DNA from: Odontesthes bonariensis
Taxonomy: Eukaryota; Chordata; Actinopteri; Atheriniformes; Atherinopsidae
Reading direction: 5' to 3'
DNA: 64,000 nucleotides
Assembly: GCF_027942865.1 (NCBI RefSeq)
Contig: NC_134509.1
Span: 26,098,697 to 26,162,696 of the forward strand
Shown: piece by piece, positions 41,302-53,942 of the stretch
How the letters are laid out: every line of letters begins with the position of its first letter
How positions within the stretch are numbered: the first letter of the stretch is position 1
Notes under the pieces: generated by a model
The model's input: only the letters and a program-made list of their open reading frames with translations
What the model was told of the DNA's origin: nothing
Databases searched by the model: none
Position numbers and translations under genes: made by a program

Positions 41302-44300
41302 TTATTCCGCAGCCTTATTTGTTTGGGTGTTGTTCTTGTGTGAGCACGTCTTCTGACTATCTAACACGTCGGTCCTCACCTGACCCAGAGTTCGCAGTAG
41401 GCACATAGTGTCAAACCCCTCATCACCAGCCTGTTGCAACAACTCCAGCACCTGTTAACCAGAAACGTTACATACGCTATAAAAGAAAAAAGATACACAA
41501 AAACAATGTACTGGACCTGTAGTGTTTGTGTCGAGACCCACCTGCAGACACTTAAATGACTTTAACTGGCTCAGGTTCTCTCTCAGGAACAGCAGATAGA
41601 TACTGAGGTCATTGTAGACGGGTGTGACCACACCCAAAGCACCAAATCCAGGCAGGATCTCATAAGGCCGGAGGAGGCTGGAACTCTGTCGTGCCGGTCC
41701 AAGAGCAGCGAACACCACCAATGGAGCAAGGAGCACGTATACTCCCAGGTTGATGTAGCTGAGCAGTCTGAAGACGCCCACTGCCACAAGCTTGCACTGA
41801 ACAGCAGCCGGTATCGTGCTGTCGTTCTGCAGCACTCCCGTCCGCAGGTCACATGGAAATTCATCAATGTGAGAAGCCAGCAGAATGTAGTAGCCAAGGA
41901 AAAGGCACGCCAGCAGGAGGATCATAAGAGACAGGCCCCGACAGGCCATGTACTTGACCACAAGTTTGCAGGAGGAGCGCTTGGTCTTCAGATACTGTTC
42001 CACTAAAGGGTATTTAAAGCAGCCCTCAGTTAGTTCCAAAGCAGTGCTGTGGAAAAAGGAAGATAAAACAAGAGATCAAATCATCATTATCATGTACAAG
42101 GAAGTAAAGAGATAAAATTAAGCGAAGGAAAACAGCAGTTTGACTGAAAGCTTCAGATTAAACTGCTCATATACTGGGTTTCATAGCATTTCCCATTTTC
42201 TAAGAAAACATACCACATTTTATCTGTTTTATGTGAGACTTACACTTTTAATTAATTTCCCTGTGATCTCGGTGTCCCTTTCAGCATGATTAACAGCACG
42301 CAACTGCAGACTGGCTCAATATCTTTTGAGCACTACCTACTACTTGAGGACAGCAAAAATTAAAACAGTCCAGCTGTGCTCCGTTGCAGATGCAAAGCGT
42401 GCTTTTTTCAGCTCTAAACATCCACTGTGCACGCCCTTTCCAACTTCCTGCAACTTCCCAATAAAAGTAATAAACAACAAGTAAAAATGTATTCAGATGC
42501 AGTCAGAAATTTTTGGGGTTTACCTCTGGCTGTCCTCATCCTTGCCATCTAATGTTGCAAGATTCTTGGCCAGTTTAATGGAACGGTTATAAAAGCGGTC
42601 CAGCTCCTCCATGATGAAGCCGAGGTCAGAGGAGAGGTGAGGAGCTGCAGTGAAACGCCAAAGCAAGGCGGGGATATACATGAGGATGGCCAGTGACAGC
42701 AAGACGTACGGAAAGAACTGAGGAGAAAACAGAACAGAGGAGTGTGTTTAAAAAATAAGTGGCTAATGCTTTAGTTTGATTTTTTTTTTTTAAATGATCT
42801 AATCTAGCATGCTTTTAGCCTAAAAATAAACATGTTTAAGGATTTTGAAGGCCGTTCTATCCTGTAGGATCAAATACTATATTGTGCTGAAAACTAAGAT
42901 TCTTGAATTATTGTGATGTACTGTGTAAATGATCTTGTATAGACCTACATGTACACTGACTGCCAAAAAGCAATTTGAAACAAAAGAATGTTGTATCTTA
43001 TCTAATATCAAACCAACAATTTTGCACCGATGGAAAATTTGGACATTTGAACAGAGACTATACTATACTCTATACACTGTACAGAAAATGTTTGTGCAGG
43101 ACATTATACACATAGGAATGTGGCTTCAAAAGGTATATAAGAGTCCAAGAATATATTGTTTGGCGGGGATCCTTGTATGCTGCTGTGGTGACCTCTCTTC
43201 TCGAATCCTGGCTTTTGCACGCACCCTGTCCGTCGGTTTGCCTGTGGATTGATCACCTGTGCTTGACATCTGCTCTATTTACTAAACCTCCCATTTTAGC
43301 ATTTTACCTGGACCGTATACTGCATAATACATACAACCATCACATGCACCTTTCTTTATGAATGTATCTTTCACAGTTGCAATACTGTAGCTGCTAATTC
43401 TTAAAACCTGTACCTTGTGTAGCCACAGAGGTGAACTGTCAGCTTGTTGCTGCACTGCTGCCCAACAAAAAGAGTCCACATATGCTGCTTGTCTCAAGGA
43501 AAATGTAATGGGGGCAAAGCAGCTGATCTGGGTACCTGTGTGAGGAAAATGAAGGATCAGGGTTAGAACCAACAAATTGGAAAAAAAGAAAACACAACTG
43601 AGGGTTGTGCTCCCCTCCTTCTTCTGGACTCATTGCCTCATTTGTTTCATGGTCATTTTGCAGCAGACTCTGTGTCGGTAATTATGCCATCCTCAATAAT
43701 GGTGGGGGTACAATGGGAATTGAATAAGCCTGATCCATGACCCAGATACTCGACTACTCGACAAATAGTGACATTCAGACAGTAGACACATTGTCTGTTA
43801 AATTTACACTGAACCTCTCATTTGTAAGGGTTTTGTAAACATGCGAATGTTTAGAATTTGATAAAAAAAAAAATTAAAAAAAAACTTCAGCCACATCACA
43901 GTTAAAGGTGGGGTCTGTGATGTTTTCTGGAGCATTTGTCATCATATTGTCTGATAAAACCTCCTCACGTACAATGGAGTATTGCATTCACTCAAAAGTA
44001 AAAAAAATTGAGATCTCAAAATTATGAGATAATTATCTCATAATTATAATTTATGAGACACTATCTCGTAATTTTAAGATCATAAAAATCTGTACCTGTT
44101 TCTACCTCTACTGTTACTGAGTTTTTGCAGTTGGAGTCTTACCTGGCCTCGAATCTTTCTTACCTGCCTGGTTTGCACCTTGTGAAGTTACATACTGATA
44201 AAAGTCCACAGTGTATGGGGTTAGAAGAGCCAATCCTGGTTTCATGTATCTCTACTTCAACAGGAAATCCATCTCTGTATTTCAGCCTTTGTGGCTGCTA

Positions 44301-44925
44301 CATGCATTTACTTGGGAAAATCAATGCTGGAACTTGACCACAACCCATTTCAGTAATAGATGGAAAATAGAGTTCTCTTGAATCGGAGTAATGGTTGTAT
44401 GCTGAGTGCCCGTCCTCTCCTTATTCCGTAAGATTATTTTGAATTGTGAAACTGCTGATAAATACTTTTTGGTCACACTAAAAGAGTCGTGAATTTTGAT
44501 GTTTATTTGTGTGATGCACCTTTCAGCTCGGCAGTGAGCAGATGAGTTTCCATGTCAGGGCGTGAAATAGATAGAAGGGTGGGGATTAAAACCACACCTT
44601 CTCCAGTATTCACACCTCTCAGCTCCTGCGGATAATATCACACCTCTTCGCCCTCCACGACTAGTAAATCGAGGTTTGAATTGAATTAGAATAAGCAACA
44701 TTATTAATGCACACTCACTGAGGACGCTCATGAATTCAACTCACCCACTGACACCTCTTGAGCAAAAGCGAGCGAGATGAGAAACAAAGGCAGCCCCACC
44801 GCGAGAAATGTGACTATTTTGTCCACCGCCAGCTCCAGACGCACTCCCTTGTACTTCGCCTCCGTGGCGTCCTTTAACAAAAAGTCCGAAAATACGTACT
44901 CCGTGGCTACGGTGGCGATCGCCAT
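41302..44925 (-). CDS. panx1: Pannexin-1
   Basis: Pannexin-1 forms a heptameric plasma-membrane channel that releases ATP. Minus-strand exons in coding order are 44925-44745, 43535-43414, 42717-42524, 42046-41542 and 41451-41302. The sum is 1,152 nt, or 383 aa, shorter than human PANX1 (426). The start is [18 protein letters not shown], nearly the family N-terminus; an upstream in-frame ATG at 44967 is less likely. Four membrane segments are visible: [22 protein letters not shown] (residues 40-58), [37 protein letters not shown] and [19 protein letters not shown]. Extracellular cysteines are at 66 and 84 and in loop 2, with an N-glycosylation motif, NDST. Position 74 is Leu rather than the usual Trp, and the C-tail is short with a DVLD motif. 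PANX2/3 were considered and fit worse. Confidence 0.93.
42718..43413 (-). other. Second panx1 intron, nothing recognisable
   Basis: This 696-bp AT-rich intron shows no repeat ends or open frame that I recognise. Confidence 0.5.
43536..44744 (-). other. First panx1 intron, no gene
   Basis: This 1.2-kb AT-rich intron has A-runs near 43862-43884 and a palindromic repeat at 43999-44090. No coding sequence is seen. Confidence 0.5.
43999..44090. repeat. Palindromic AATTATGAGAT repeat cluster
   Basis: Positions 44020-44045 form a perfect 26-bp palindrome built on AATTATGAGATAA and its complement. Related units (gagatctcaaa, tgagacactatctcgtaatt) flank it on both sides. Similar palindromic AT-rich repeats are widespread in fish genomes. 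It probably folds into a hairpin and is most likely a repeat scrap. Confidence 0.7.
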
Positions 44926-46569
44926 GACAAACGGGAACAAAAAGCCGTCACAGCCTAATTGATACAAGAGCGTCTTTTTGTCAGTGAACCAAACACGAAT
45001 TCCGTTTGAAGGTGTAGTTGATTACTGAGATAATTCCCGTTGGAAATAAATGCAAATAATATATTCATCAAATAATATGTATCAAATTCTTGTTTACCCT
45101 CCTCCCTTCAGAGCACAGGATGGTTAAACCTGCTGTCCCGTTACTGAACCAAGGCATTCGAGAGGTGTGGGTTCTGGGTGCCTGCCAGCCGCTGGAGGGC
45201 GCTGTTTAGTCAGTGAGGAGCACCTGTTGGAGGGCAACAACTACTCAGGCCTTATTTTTAGGTGACCAGAGACTATTCAAAACGAAGTACTTTTTTTAAG
45301 GGATTTTTTTTTGTTGAACTGGTTGAAATTGCATCAAATTACTCTTAATCTGAAATATGATTGCTACAATGAGCTAGTCCTTAAGGGCCTGAGTGATGCA
45401 TCTGGACCTTCGGTTGATCCATCTACTGTCGGCCCAAGCCTCAGAAATGATCTCCATGGAAGGTTGGCTATCAAGAATCCCAGGGAAACAAGAAGTGAAC
45501 TGAAAATCAGTGGAGGTCTTATGGAGGGATGAATCCTCCCCAGAGCAACATTATTGAAGCAGTGTGTTATCATCTTGACAGAGAACGGAACAAAAGGCAG
45601 CCAATATCCAAAGATGAGCTTTGGGATGTCCTTCAAGAAGCCTGGAGAACTATTCCTGAAGACTGCTTTAAAAAAAGACAAGAAAGCTTGACTAAAATGA
45701 TTCAGGCTGTGTTAGAGAATAAAGGTGCTCAGACCAAATATTGACTTTTAAGCTTGTTAATAATTTAAAAACTATTTTAGCCTCATATGCTGTATTTCCA
45801 TTTATATTTGCACACGTTTAAATACATAGGTGCACCTATTTCCAATTTTCCTGGAAATAAATTTAAAATAAATTAGGGAACATTTTCACGACATGGTATG
45901 CAGAAATGTGAAAATACCAAAAAAAAAATCATATTATTTGTCAAAGAGTACTAACCCTATTTGCCCCACAATCAAACAATGAAAACATTGCACTTTGAAA
46001 ATGTTTCCTGCTTTCAACATTTAAATTTGGTCAGATTGAGTTACCAGTGAACATTTTAACTACACATGTACACCGTGAATTCTACAGCTTGGGGGATGTG
46101 TAGTTTTTCTTGCTGCAGAGAAACAAGAGGAGTTCAAGATTTTAGTTTGACATACGTTATAAACATATAAAATCATCCCTACAGAAGGTTTTCAAAGGTG
46201 TTCATTTTAAGTTTTTTCTGTCATATTTCTAAGATACAGATCTAACTAAGACGTAATCGCGTTATCTTGACGACGTAACTGGGTTATTTACACAATTTTA
46301 AAATGCAATCTGGTGACACAATCTCAATCGCATGTAATCCGTTTCTACCCAAAACTGATTGGAAAAGTCGAGTACATCTCCCATATAATCCGGCTTGTTA
46401 ATTGTCAAATCTTTTTCTTATCTCACCCACACTTAATAGCCTCCTGATAAATTGGAGCCAAAGCTAAGAAAAACACTGTTGCTGTTTCGATTACGTTTAA
46501 AGTCGCTTTACACAACACGCAATCTGTAAACAACATGATTTACGACAGCTCTTCCTGCTTTCTGGCGGT
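44926..46569. other. Divergent intergenic region between panx1 and marf1
   Basis: panx1 (minus) and marf1 (plus) start on either side of this 1.6-kb stretch, so it holds both promoters. CpG-richer sequence lies at about 44,780-45,220 (panx1 start) and 46,500-46,660 (marf1 start). The middle contains Tc1-like copy D. No TATA box stands out. Confidence 0.5.
45385..45880 (+). mobile_element. Tc1-like element, copy D (truncated)
   Basis: On the plus strand the stretch from about gatgcatctggacc to ctcagaccaaatattgac matches copy C read in reverse. It has the same transposase pieces (PPQS, then ELWDVLQEAWRTIPEDC) and the same internal deletion junction. The left inverted repeat is missing and the right one is too decayed to call, so the borders are approximate. 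Confidence 0.75.
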
Positions 46570-46658
46570 GGTTGGTTACAAAAAGGTGCGCGTTTCCAGA
46601 GAGATAGATAGTAGGGAACGGTTCGGTGAGGAGGATGTGAAGGAGGAAACCTTCGCAG
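46570..46658 (+). promoter_or_regulatory. Candidate untranslated first exon and promoter of marf1
   Basis: A donor CAG/GTAGCT at 46658-46659 ends a locally CpG-richer block. The coding exon at 47226 starts with a clean acceptor (ctccgcacag), so an upstream noncoding exon is required. The left limit is arbitrary. Confidence 0.35.
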
Positions 46659-47225
46659 GTAGCTAGCTGAATTACCTACCGCTGTGAAAATGGTTTACAA
46701 TTATCAAGTAATAATGATTATACCGTAAATGTAGTGTTCGGTTGCGTTGAGGAGCACTTATGCTTGTGTTTTGACAAACCTGCTCAAGTTAAATGAACGG
46801 TGTCTGTTGTTAGCCCGAGTAGCTACACATAGGTAAAGTTGAGTTTGGTAAAGGGACCATTTTAGGCAGCAGTCTAGCTAGTTAACTTAGCAAATTAGTA
46901 CTGATATAAACGGCTTTAACTCAGACGACCATAACCTTAGCTAGCTTGTAGCTAACGGAACGTAAGGTCTGTTTGTTTCTCTGGCTCGTTTTGGTGGAAC
47001 AAAACTGGCACCAGCTTCATAAAATCTGTCGAAATCGTAAAATTTACGAAGGTTTTCAACATCGAAATTCCTGTGGTTGTTTTGAGCTGGCTACGAAGCC
47101 GTATTACGTGGCTGAAGCGCACTTTAACCACGAGACCGTGTTATCAAAAATGAGTCGGTGCCTTATATCAGTATCAGTAAAACGGAAGGACACGTCCGAT
47201 CTTCACTTTCATTTCCTCCGCACAG
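46659..47225 (+). other. First marf1 intron, nothing recognisable
   Basis: This 567-bp stretch lies between the candidate first exon and the start-codon exon. It contains an incidental open frame with no recognisable protein similarity. Confidence 0.4.
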
Positions 47226-47280
47226 GAAAGCATGAGAGTAAAGAGAGACGAAGGTGTGGTGAAAGACCCCTGTGGTTTGT

Positions 47281-50200
47281 ATGATGGAAGGACTGGGGAA
47301 GGAGAGATCCATATGCAGCTCTAGACCCATGTCATGGCTCAGTCACCCCAAAACAGAGGCCTCCACTCTGCTGTGGAAACTCAAAGACTGCTTCCCCGCA
47401 AATGAGACAACATCCCCTCAGACGACAAGTAAAAGTGTATGTATACATCTTGAAACATTCAAGAGAGCTCTACACAAACATTTTACGCGCGAAGTTGGAA
47501 GATCGTTATTGAAAACCAGGGAATTGAACACAAAATGTTGTTGGTGCATTCTCTGAGCATCTGTCTAAAGTTTTAAGTTTCACTGACTATTATATCAAAT
47601 GTTTGTTGCGTTATAGATGCTTTCAACCTTTTTTAATTAACAGATATGAACCTTTTTGATTGGGTATTGAGTCATAAATGTATTCCAATAAAAGTGCATC
47701 ATCAGTGTAAGAGCACTGACAGTTTATGAGGAATATGTAAGTAGTGGTTATATACATTTGCATTAATGATTTCCCTGAACACCATTAAATGCTAATAACA
47801 GCCAGCAGTGCGAGTGTGTTCAGACCTGTTGCTAACGTGTGTCCTGGGTGAACTGATCGCAGGAAAACTGCACTTAGTACAGATTTGAATGTGAAGATTA
47901 TTTGAAGACTCGTTCGGATCAGAATGGGATATGTAAACCCTTTTCTCCTTTGTCTGTTTTTTCAGTTTCAAGTTACTCCCTGACTCTTTCAATTAGTTCA
48001 AAGTACTTTTATATACTTTGCTTCCCACTTCAGATGGTACCTCCTCAATGAGTGGGTTCAGCTGACTATCATGAAGCTTTTTAATGTAATTTGAAAACAT
48101 TTAATCAAAACAATCCACTGGACTAAAACTTTAATGTTGTTGTTTTTTTTTTTGCTTTTTTCGTATTTCAGAACAATTACATGGACAACAGAAAGGCTGT
48201 GCTGGAACTGAAAGATGTTCCTCCTCCTCCTCCACACCACAGCTCCCCCTCCCAATTATCCCAGCCCTTTCCGTTGGCCCCTCTCCATTTGCCTCCCCCC
48301 TGCTTGCCGCCTCCTCCTCAGCTTTCACAAGACTCTCACCAACATCTACCGCAACAGCAAGAAGGGGCTAACCCCAAAGTAAGCGTTTGCACCCACTGTG
48401 ACTATTGCAGCACAGATGGCTACGGGTTGTTGGGTGGCAGAGGTGTTGTTGGTAGCCGTGGCAACATTGATGGGGTTGTTTCACTTTATACAGCCCAACG
48501 CTCTCTTGGAGCACCCATCAGTAGCAGCTCTGCGTCCTGCTCTGTATCCTCATCTGTTTATCAGCTTAAATGTAAACCAAGCTGTGGCAGTGGAGTTGAG
48601 GTCTCTGATTCTTTGCTCAATCTTGGTTGTAAACCTTGCCTGCCCTCTGTTGCTACCTCGCAGCCTCTTTCATCACACCCCTACCACCCCTGCTGTTCGG
48701 GGCTTCTCCACACCTGCTCAGCTACACCTCTCCCATGCAGTCAACCCAACATCTTTCCCTCTTTAGCCCCTCTGGCTTCCTCTGTTTCCTCTCTACCTGC
48801 TCCTTTGCATGGCTCTTGCTTGGCCTCTTCTGGGTTTTACACCTGTGGTGTGGACTGCAGCCCATCAGCCAGAAGATCCCAGAGAAGCATACTCTGTGAT
48901 TACCCAGCTACCAACACTATTACTGCTTCAACCACCTCGGCACACTTTTACTCTAATCCTATGCACCTAAATGTTGAAAGCACGGTTTGTGTGAAGGGGG
49001 GACACTACTGCCAGGAGTACTTGTTGAAGGTTGGTAGAGTTCCTTATTCATTATTCCTTTCTTTGTATGCGTGTGTGTGTGTGTGTGTGTGTGTCTGTCT
49101 GTGTGATAAATATGTAGGCAACTGGATCCTGCGTCCACTGATTACAGAACCATGTAGACACTGTTAGCACTGTTTTTGTATGTTTTGGCATGTTATTATT
49201 TCATTTTCATGTCAGTTGGGTTTCAGTTTCCCTGTCAGTGGTTTAACTTTTCCTTATTTGCAGCCCATGAATGGTCTGACTACAGGGCCTGATAAAGTGT
49301 GGCCCAATATTCCTACCCCTCAAACTGCCTCTATGCCTGTCCCTATTTGTAATGGCTGTGGCACATCATCTGATGGCAAGGCAATCATGCCCTCCAGCAA
49401 CCTTGGCAAGACTGGATATAAGTATGGTTAGTGAACTTTATAATCCAGTTTTGGACACCCACATATCTGACATGTATTGCATTTCCTGTCGGAACGGCGC
49501 CAGCTGTGAAGTAATTTCAGAGAATTGATGCTGTTAAGATGCCTCCAGTTTTTTAATGATTTGTTTTGTTAGGTTCTCCAGAAAGTAGTGGCCCTGAGAA
49601 CATCCCTCCAGTGGGTGTCTTTTGGGACATTGAGAACTGCAATGTGCCCAGTGGACGCTCTGCTGGAGCTGTAGTCCAGCGTATTCGCAGCCGTTTCTTC
49701 CAGGGACATCGTGAAGCTGAGTTTATTTGCGTCTGTGATATCAGCAAGGAGAGTAAAGCTGTCATCCAAGAGCTCAACAACTGCCAGGTATCAGCAAAAT
49801 TTATATAAAAATGCTTTTAGCTTTAAGAATAATTTCCCTGGTTATATTTGCCACTAAAAATGGGACTTATGAAGTTTGATTGGGAGAATTTGGTGTACCT
49901 GTGCTACGCACACAATAAACTGGACACTGTACATTGGAGGTTTGAAAAAGGAAAAAAAATGTTGCCTTTGCATCAGGTTACTGTTGCACACATTAACGCC
50001 ACGTCCAAGAATGCTGCAGATGATAAGCTGCGTCAGAGCCTACGACGCTTTGCTGAGACCCACACTGCACCTGCAACTGTCGTACTAGTGTCTTGTGAGT
50101 TCCTAAGATTAACAGCAGAGTATTACAGCCATAGTGTCACAGAAACTTCTGTGACTTAAAAAATGTAATTTCTTCTCATTGTCAACAGCGGACGTGAATT

Positions 50201-53200
50201 TTGCAAGCGAGTTGAGTGACTTGCGTCATCGCCACGGTTTCCAGGTGATTCTGGTCCACGGAAACCATACGTCTTCAGCCCTTCTGCAGCACGCACACAG
50301 CCACGTGGCCTTTCAGGAGATCACAGCTGATCTGCCACCACGTATGCTTGTCAAAGCACAGGTAGGCCTCTAATTCTGCGTTGGGGTCTATAAGAATGAT
50401 GTTTTGTTTTTAATTGATGTTCTATTGAGTAAGGTAAGTGGATACTGTGCAGTTTAACAATGAACAATCTTATTTTAGTGTGGACTCGCCAAGAAAGCAG
50501 AGTGTGAGGCAGTTTCAGACTTATTTTGGGGATTTTTTTTTTTTCTTCTTCACATCTACAGTGCTGACAGAAAGTTTTCGGACTCTTTCAGTTTTTTCAC
50601 GTTTTTTTTTTTTGTTTCACGTTTGTACCCCTTTTTTCTTTTTTTCCCCATCAAACTAAACACGCGTGTTCTTCGATTTTTCATTTATTTTTTTACAAAT
50701 TAAAAGGCTGATGAGAAAGTGTCGCTTTGCGCTACTTTGTATTTTTTTTAGAAACTGTAGTGAAATTTGAGGTTTCGGTTGTCTCAGACGGCAAAAAATT
50801 CTCTTTTCTGTTGTCCCTGTGCTGAGCAGCTGTTATCTTGACTCCAACCTGATAACAATGTTTACTGCTGGAGAGATACTCGAGTATCTTTAAAAACAAC
50901 AAAATATCCCTTTAAAAACATCCCCACAGCATGAAGTCTGACTATAGGAGTGCTATTAATGAGGCAAAATGCTGTCTCTGGCTTGCTCCACTTACACGTT
51001 TGGCAATTGTAGTCGGAAAGTTTAATCGCCTTTTAATCAGAATAAAAGACTATGCTTCTCATCGTGTGGAAGTTAATCAAACACCAGCCAATCTTTTTAA
51101 AGATGTGTAGTAAATGTAAAAGGGTTTGAAAACTTGCTGTCATCACTGTTTACCACTGTCAGCCATTCTCTAACTTATTTTTCAAGTAGGTCAAAAACAG
51201 CTTCAGTTTTTTAAGTGGAAATCATACAAACCACACAAGCGCGATGTCTCTTCCTCCCCTCCTTCAGCCCAGTTTCAACCTTGTCCATGTGCACAACCTC
51301 CCTGTCATCTGTGACAAGAGCCTTCGGAATGCCGTGAAGCTCAGGCTCCGCCGCCTGTCAGACAACTGTGGTGGCAAGGTGCTGAGCATGTCCCAGGGCG
51401 CAGCAGTCCTCCGTTTTGGCAGCCCTGAGGCAGCTGCACGGGCCCGCAAGCGAATGGAAAATGAGGATGTGTTTGGCCACCGAATCAGCCTTTCCTTCTC
51501 CCCAAGGCTCAAAGATGATGCCAGTCCTGAGGCTGAGCTCCAGTCTCAGTCCCATCACTTGCCTCAGAATCAGCCCCAGACCTATCAAACCCAGGATTCA
51601 GTGTTCGCCCCTCCCCCATCAATATCCGCATTCTCTTTTCTTCCCCTGGAGAAGCCCAGGTCGCCCAGGAGGCCACGGCGGGCAACACGCCCGTGCCCTA
51701 CCCTTGGCCAAGAGCCTGAGAGGCCCTACAGCCCCAGGAGGGGGTCCAGTGGGCCTCCCGGTGGTGCTCCAGCCAAGCCCCATCAGGTCAGCAGACTCAT
51801 CTATGCCTGCTTCCCCTCAAACTCCACTGCCCTCTGTCCTTGTCTGGACTGGCATGTAAATCGCATTCCCTGCCCCCTCTCAGTGCCCTTCTAATTGCTG
51901 CTTTAACTAACAGCTTATAACTGCCCGCTTGCCTTAATGTCTGCCTGTGCTTGCATGTATTAATTGTTGCTCGTGCTTCATTCATCCCCTCCTGTCCTGC
52001 ATGCATGTTGTTCATTAATCATATGATTAATGAGTTGCCATATAGCTTAATCTTTTTGTGTGTTTGTTCAGTATATTTGAGCTTACAAACTTCTGCTTTG
52101 TGGGTAGCCAGTTTTTGTCTGATCTCCATTTTCTTCTTCTGAACTGTGGGAAATTGCCTCGTGATCTTTTCCATCATGACAAAACTGACGTTTCTTTTGT
52201 TTTTCTTGCTGAATTGCAAAAAAATGTATCTATCTGGATTTGAAAAACAAACAAAAGCTACAGATGGAGATTTTGTTGCTTTACAGTAAAGAGGACTTTC
52301 AGTTGGAGTTTTTATTTCTTTATTTCTCTTGATCACTGGCTTTGTGACAAGCAACTAATGTAAATCTTGTAAAGCTGTCTCTTCTGCTGTCACAGTTCTC
52401 TTGACTGACTTTGTAGCAGGTTGAAATCACAGTAAAATTCACTATATTGGACTGTGCAATACGCTACATTGGCGTGTGAATTTTAAACATGCATCTCTAG
52501 TTCTATCCCAGAACATTAGTTTATGTCCTTCTGTTACTTTTCTACCTTGTTTTCATGTGCCTTAACAAATCTTACTAATCATCTGACCCTCCTGCTGCCT
52601 TTACACATTAAAGACATGAACAGTATCCAGCCATAAATAATATTTCCTCCCTTCTGCTTGATCCAGGAGCTGGTTAATACAGAGGGCAGGTCCAGAGTGG
52701 GTCTTCCCCACCTGGACAAAGGACGTGGTGCTTCCTTGTCACCCCACGGCAATGGTGAGACGAGAGCACTGGAGCATCTGTCCAAGCTTGGCCTTCCCGG
52801 AGAAGCCATGTACAAGAAGAGGTACACACATAGACGGGGGACATTAGAATGTCTCACTTGATAATGAGATTAAACTCTTCTGATTTAATATTTCTTTCTT
52901 TGTAAAGTATGAAAACAGTAGCTTTAACCTGGGAGGGGCAGGACATTTGCTGTTTGTTTGTCTTTAATAGTTCGACACCAACTTTTATTTGTCCAGTATA
53001 ATGTATATATATTTTTTTATTTAATTTTTTTTTCACCCATCTTTTTTTTGTGTAGAAGAGACTGTTCCAGTCCCCGAAGTGTGACTGAATCCCTGGCAGA
53101 AAAAGGGGATAGGACCTCAGGGGAGTTCCAAATTAGCACACCCTCAGCCTTCAGCAAGTTGAATCTGCACAGGAGCTTCAGTCCTCTTGTCTCGTCTCAG

Positions 53201-53911
53201 GGCTCCTGGTCGTCCAGGTACACATTATCCAGCATTTCATAATGTCAAACAGAAAAGACAACATAAGCCGCGTCCTCAAATATCTTCCGTTTCTCAAAAA
53301 AAAAAAAGGAGTGCATCCCCCTCCCTGTCCAGCCGCTCCTCGCCTCTACTTGCTACCCCTCGTAGTCCTTGCCCTGAAGGTTCTGCTGAGCCTTTCTCTG
53401 AGGGGGCAGAGGTCCAGGTGGCCAACCTGGACTACAGAATGTCTCGTATGGATCTGCAGCAGACGCTGCATGACGGCTTCTCCCGATATGGACAGGTCAA
53501 ATTGATTTATGCACAGATCAAATCTTAGTCCAAAGGAAGAAAATATTAGCGTTTGCTTGCAGTGAGATAGAAACATTCCCTATTTGAGACAAGATTAATC
53601 TTTTCATTCAAAGTTGTCCTTGTGGTCTGACTTGTTTTGTCTAGGTGAAAGCTGTGGAGCTGAGTCCCCACACTGATTATCAGCTGAAGGCCACAATTCA
53701 GATGGTTTCCCTGCAGCAGGCTATTGGGGCCGTTAGTGGCCTGCACCGTCATAAGATTGGAGGCAAACGTATTCAGGTGTCTCTGATCACCGGGAGCAAC
53801 AACAAATCTCTTGCTTTGCTCAGGTAAAGTTTCTATTTTGAGGTGTATTCGACTGTTTGGTGAATATGTTGGTCGTGATTATTAAAGCTTCGGAGATGTG
53901 ACTGAACACAC

Positions 53912-53942
<31 letters not shown>

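Noticed and set aside
44926..44967. Upstream in-frame ATG for panx1 ([14 protein letters not shown] extension)
   Set aside because: Family members start at MAIA; the extension has no similarity to pannexins.
46973..47284. 103-codon plus-strand frame before the marf1 start
   Set aside because: It spans an intron and acceptor (47225) and has no MARF1-like sequence; the MMEG start at 47281 matches the family.
48398..48899. Other-frame long open frames inside marf1 exon 48172-49029
   Set aside because: The frame giving the MARF1 protein continues through all splice junctions; the others are shadows.
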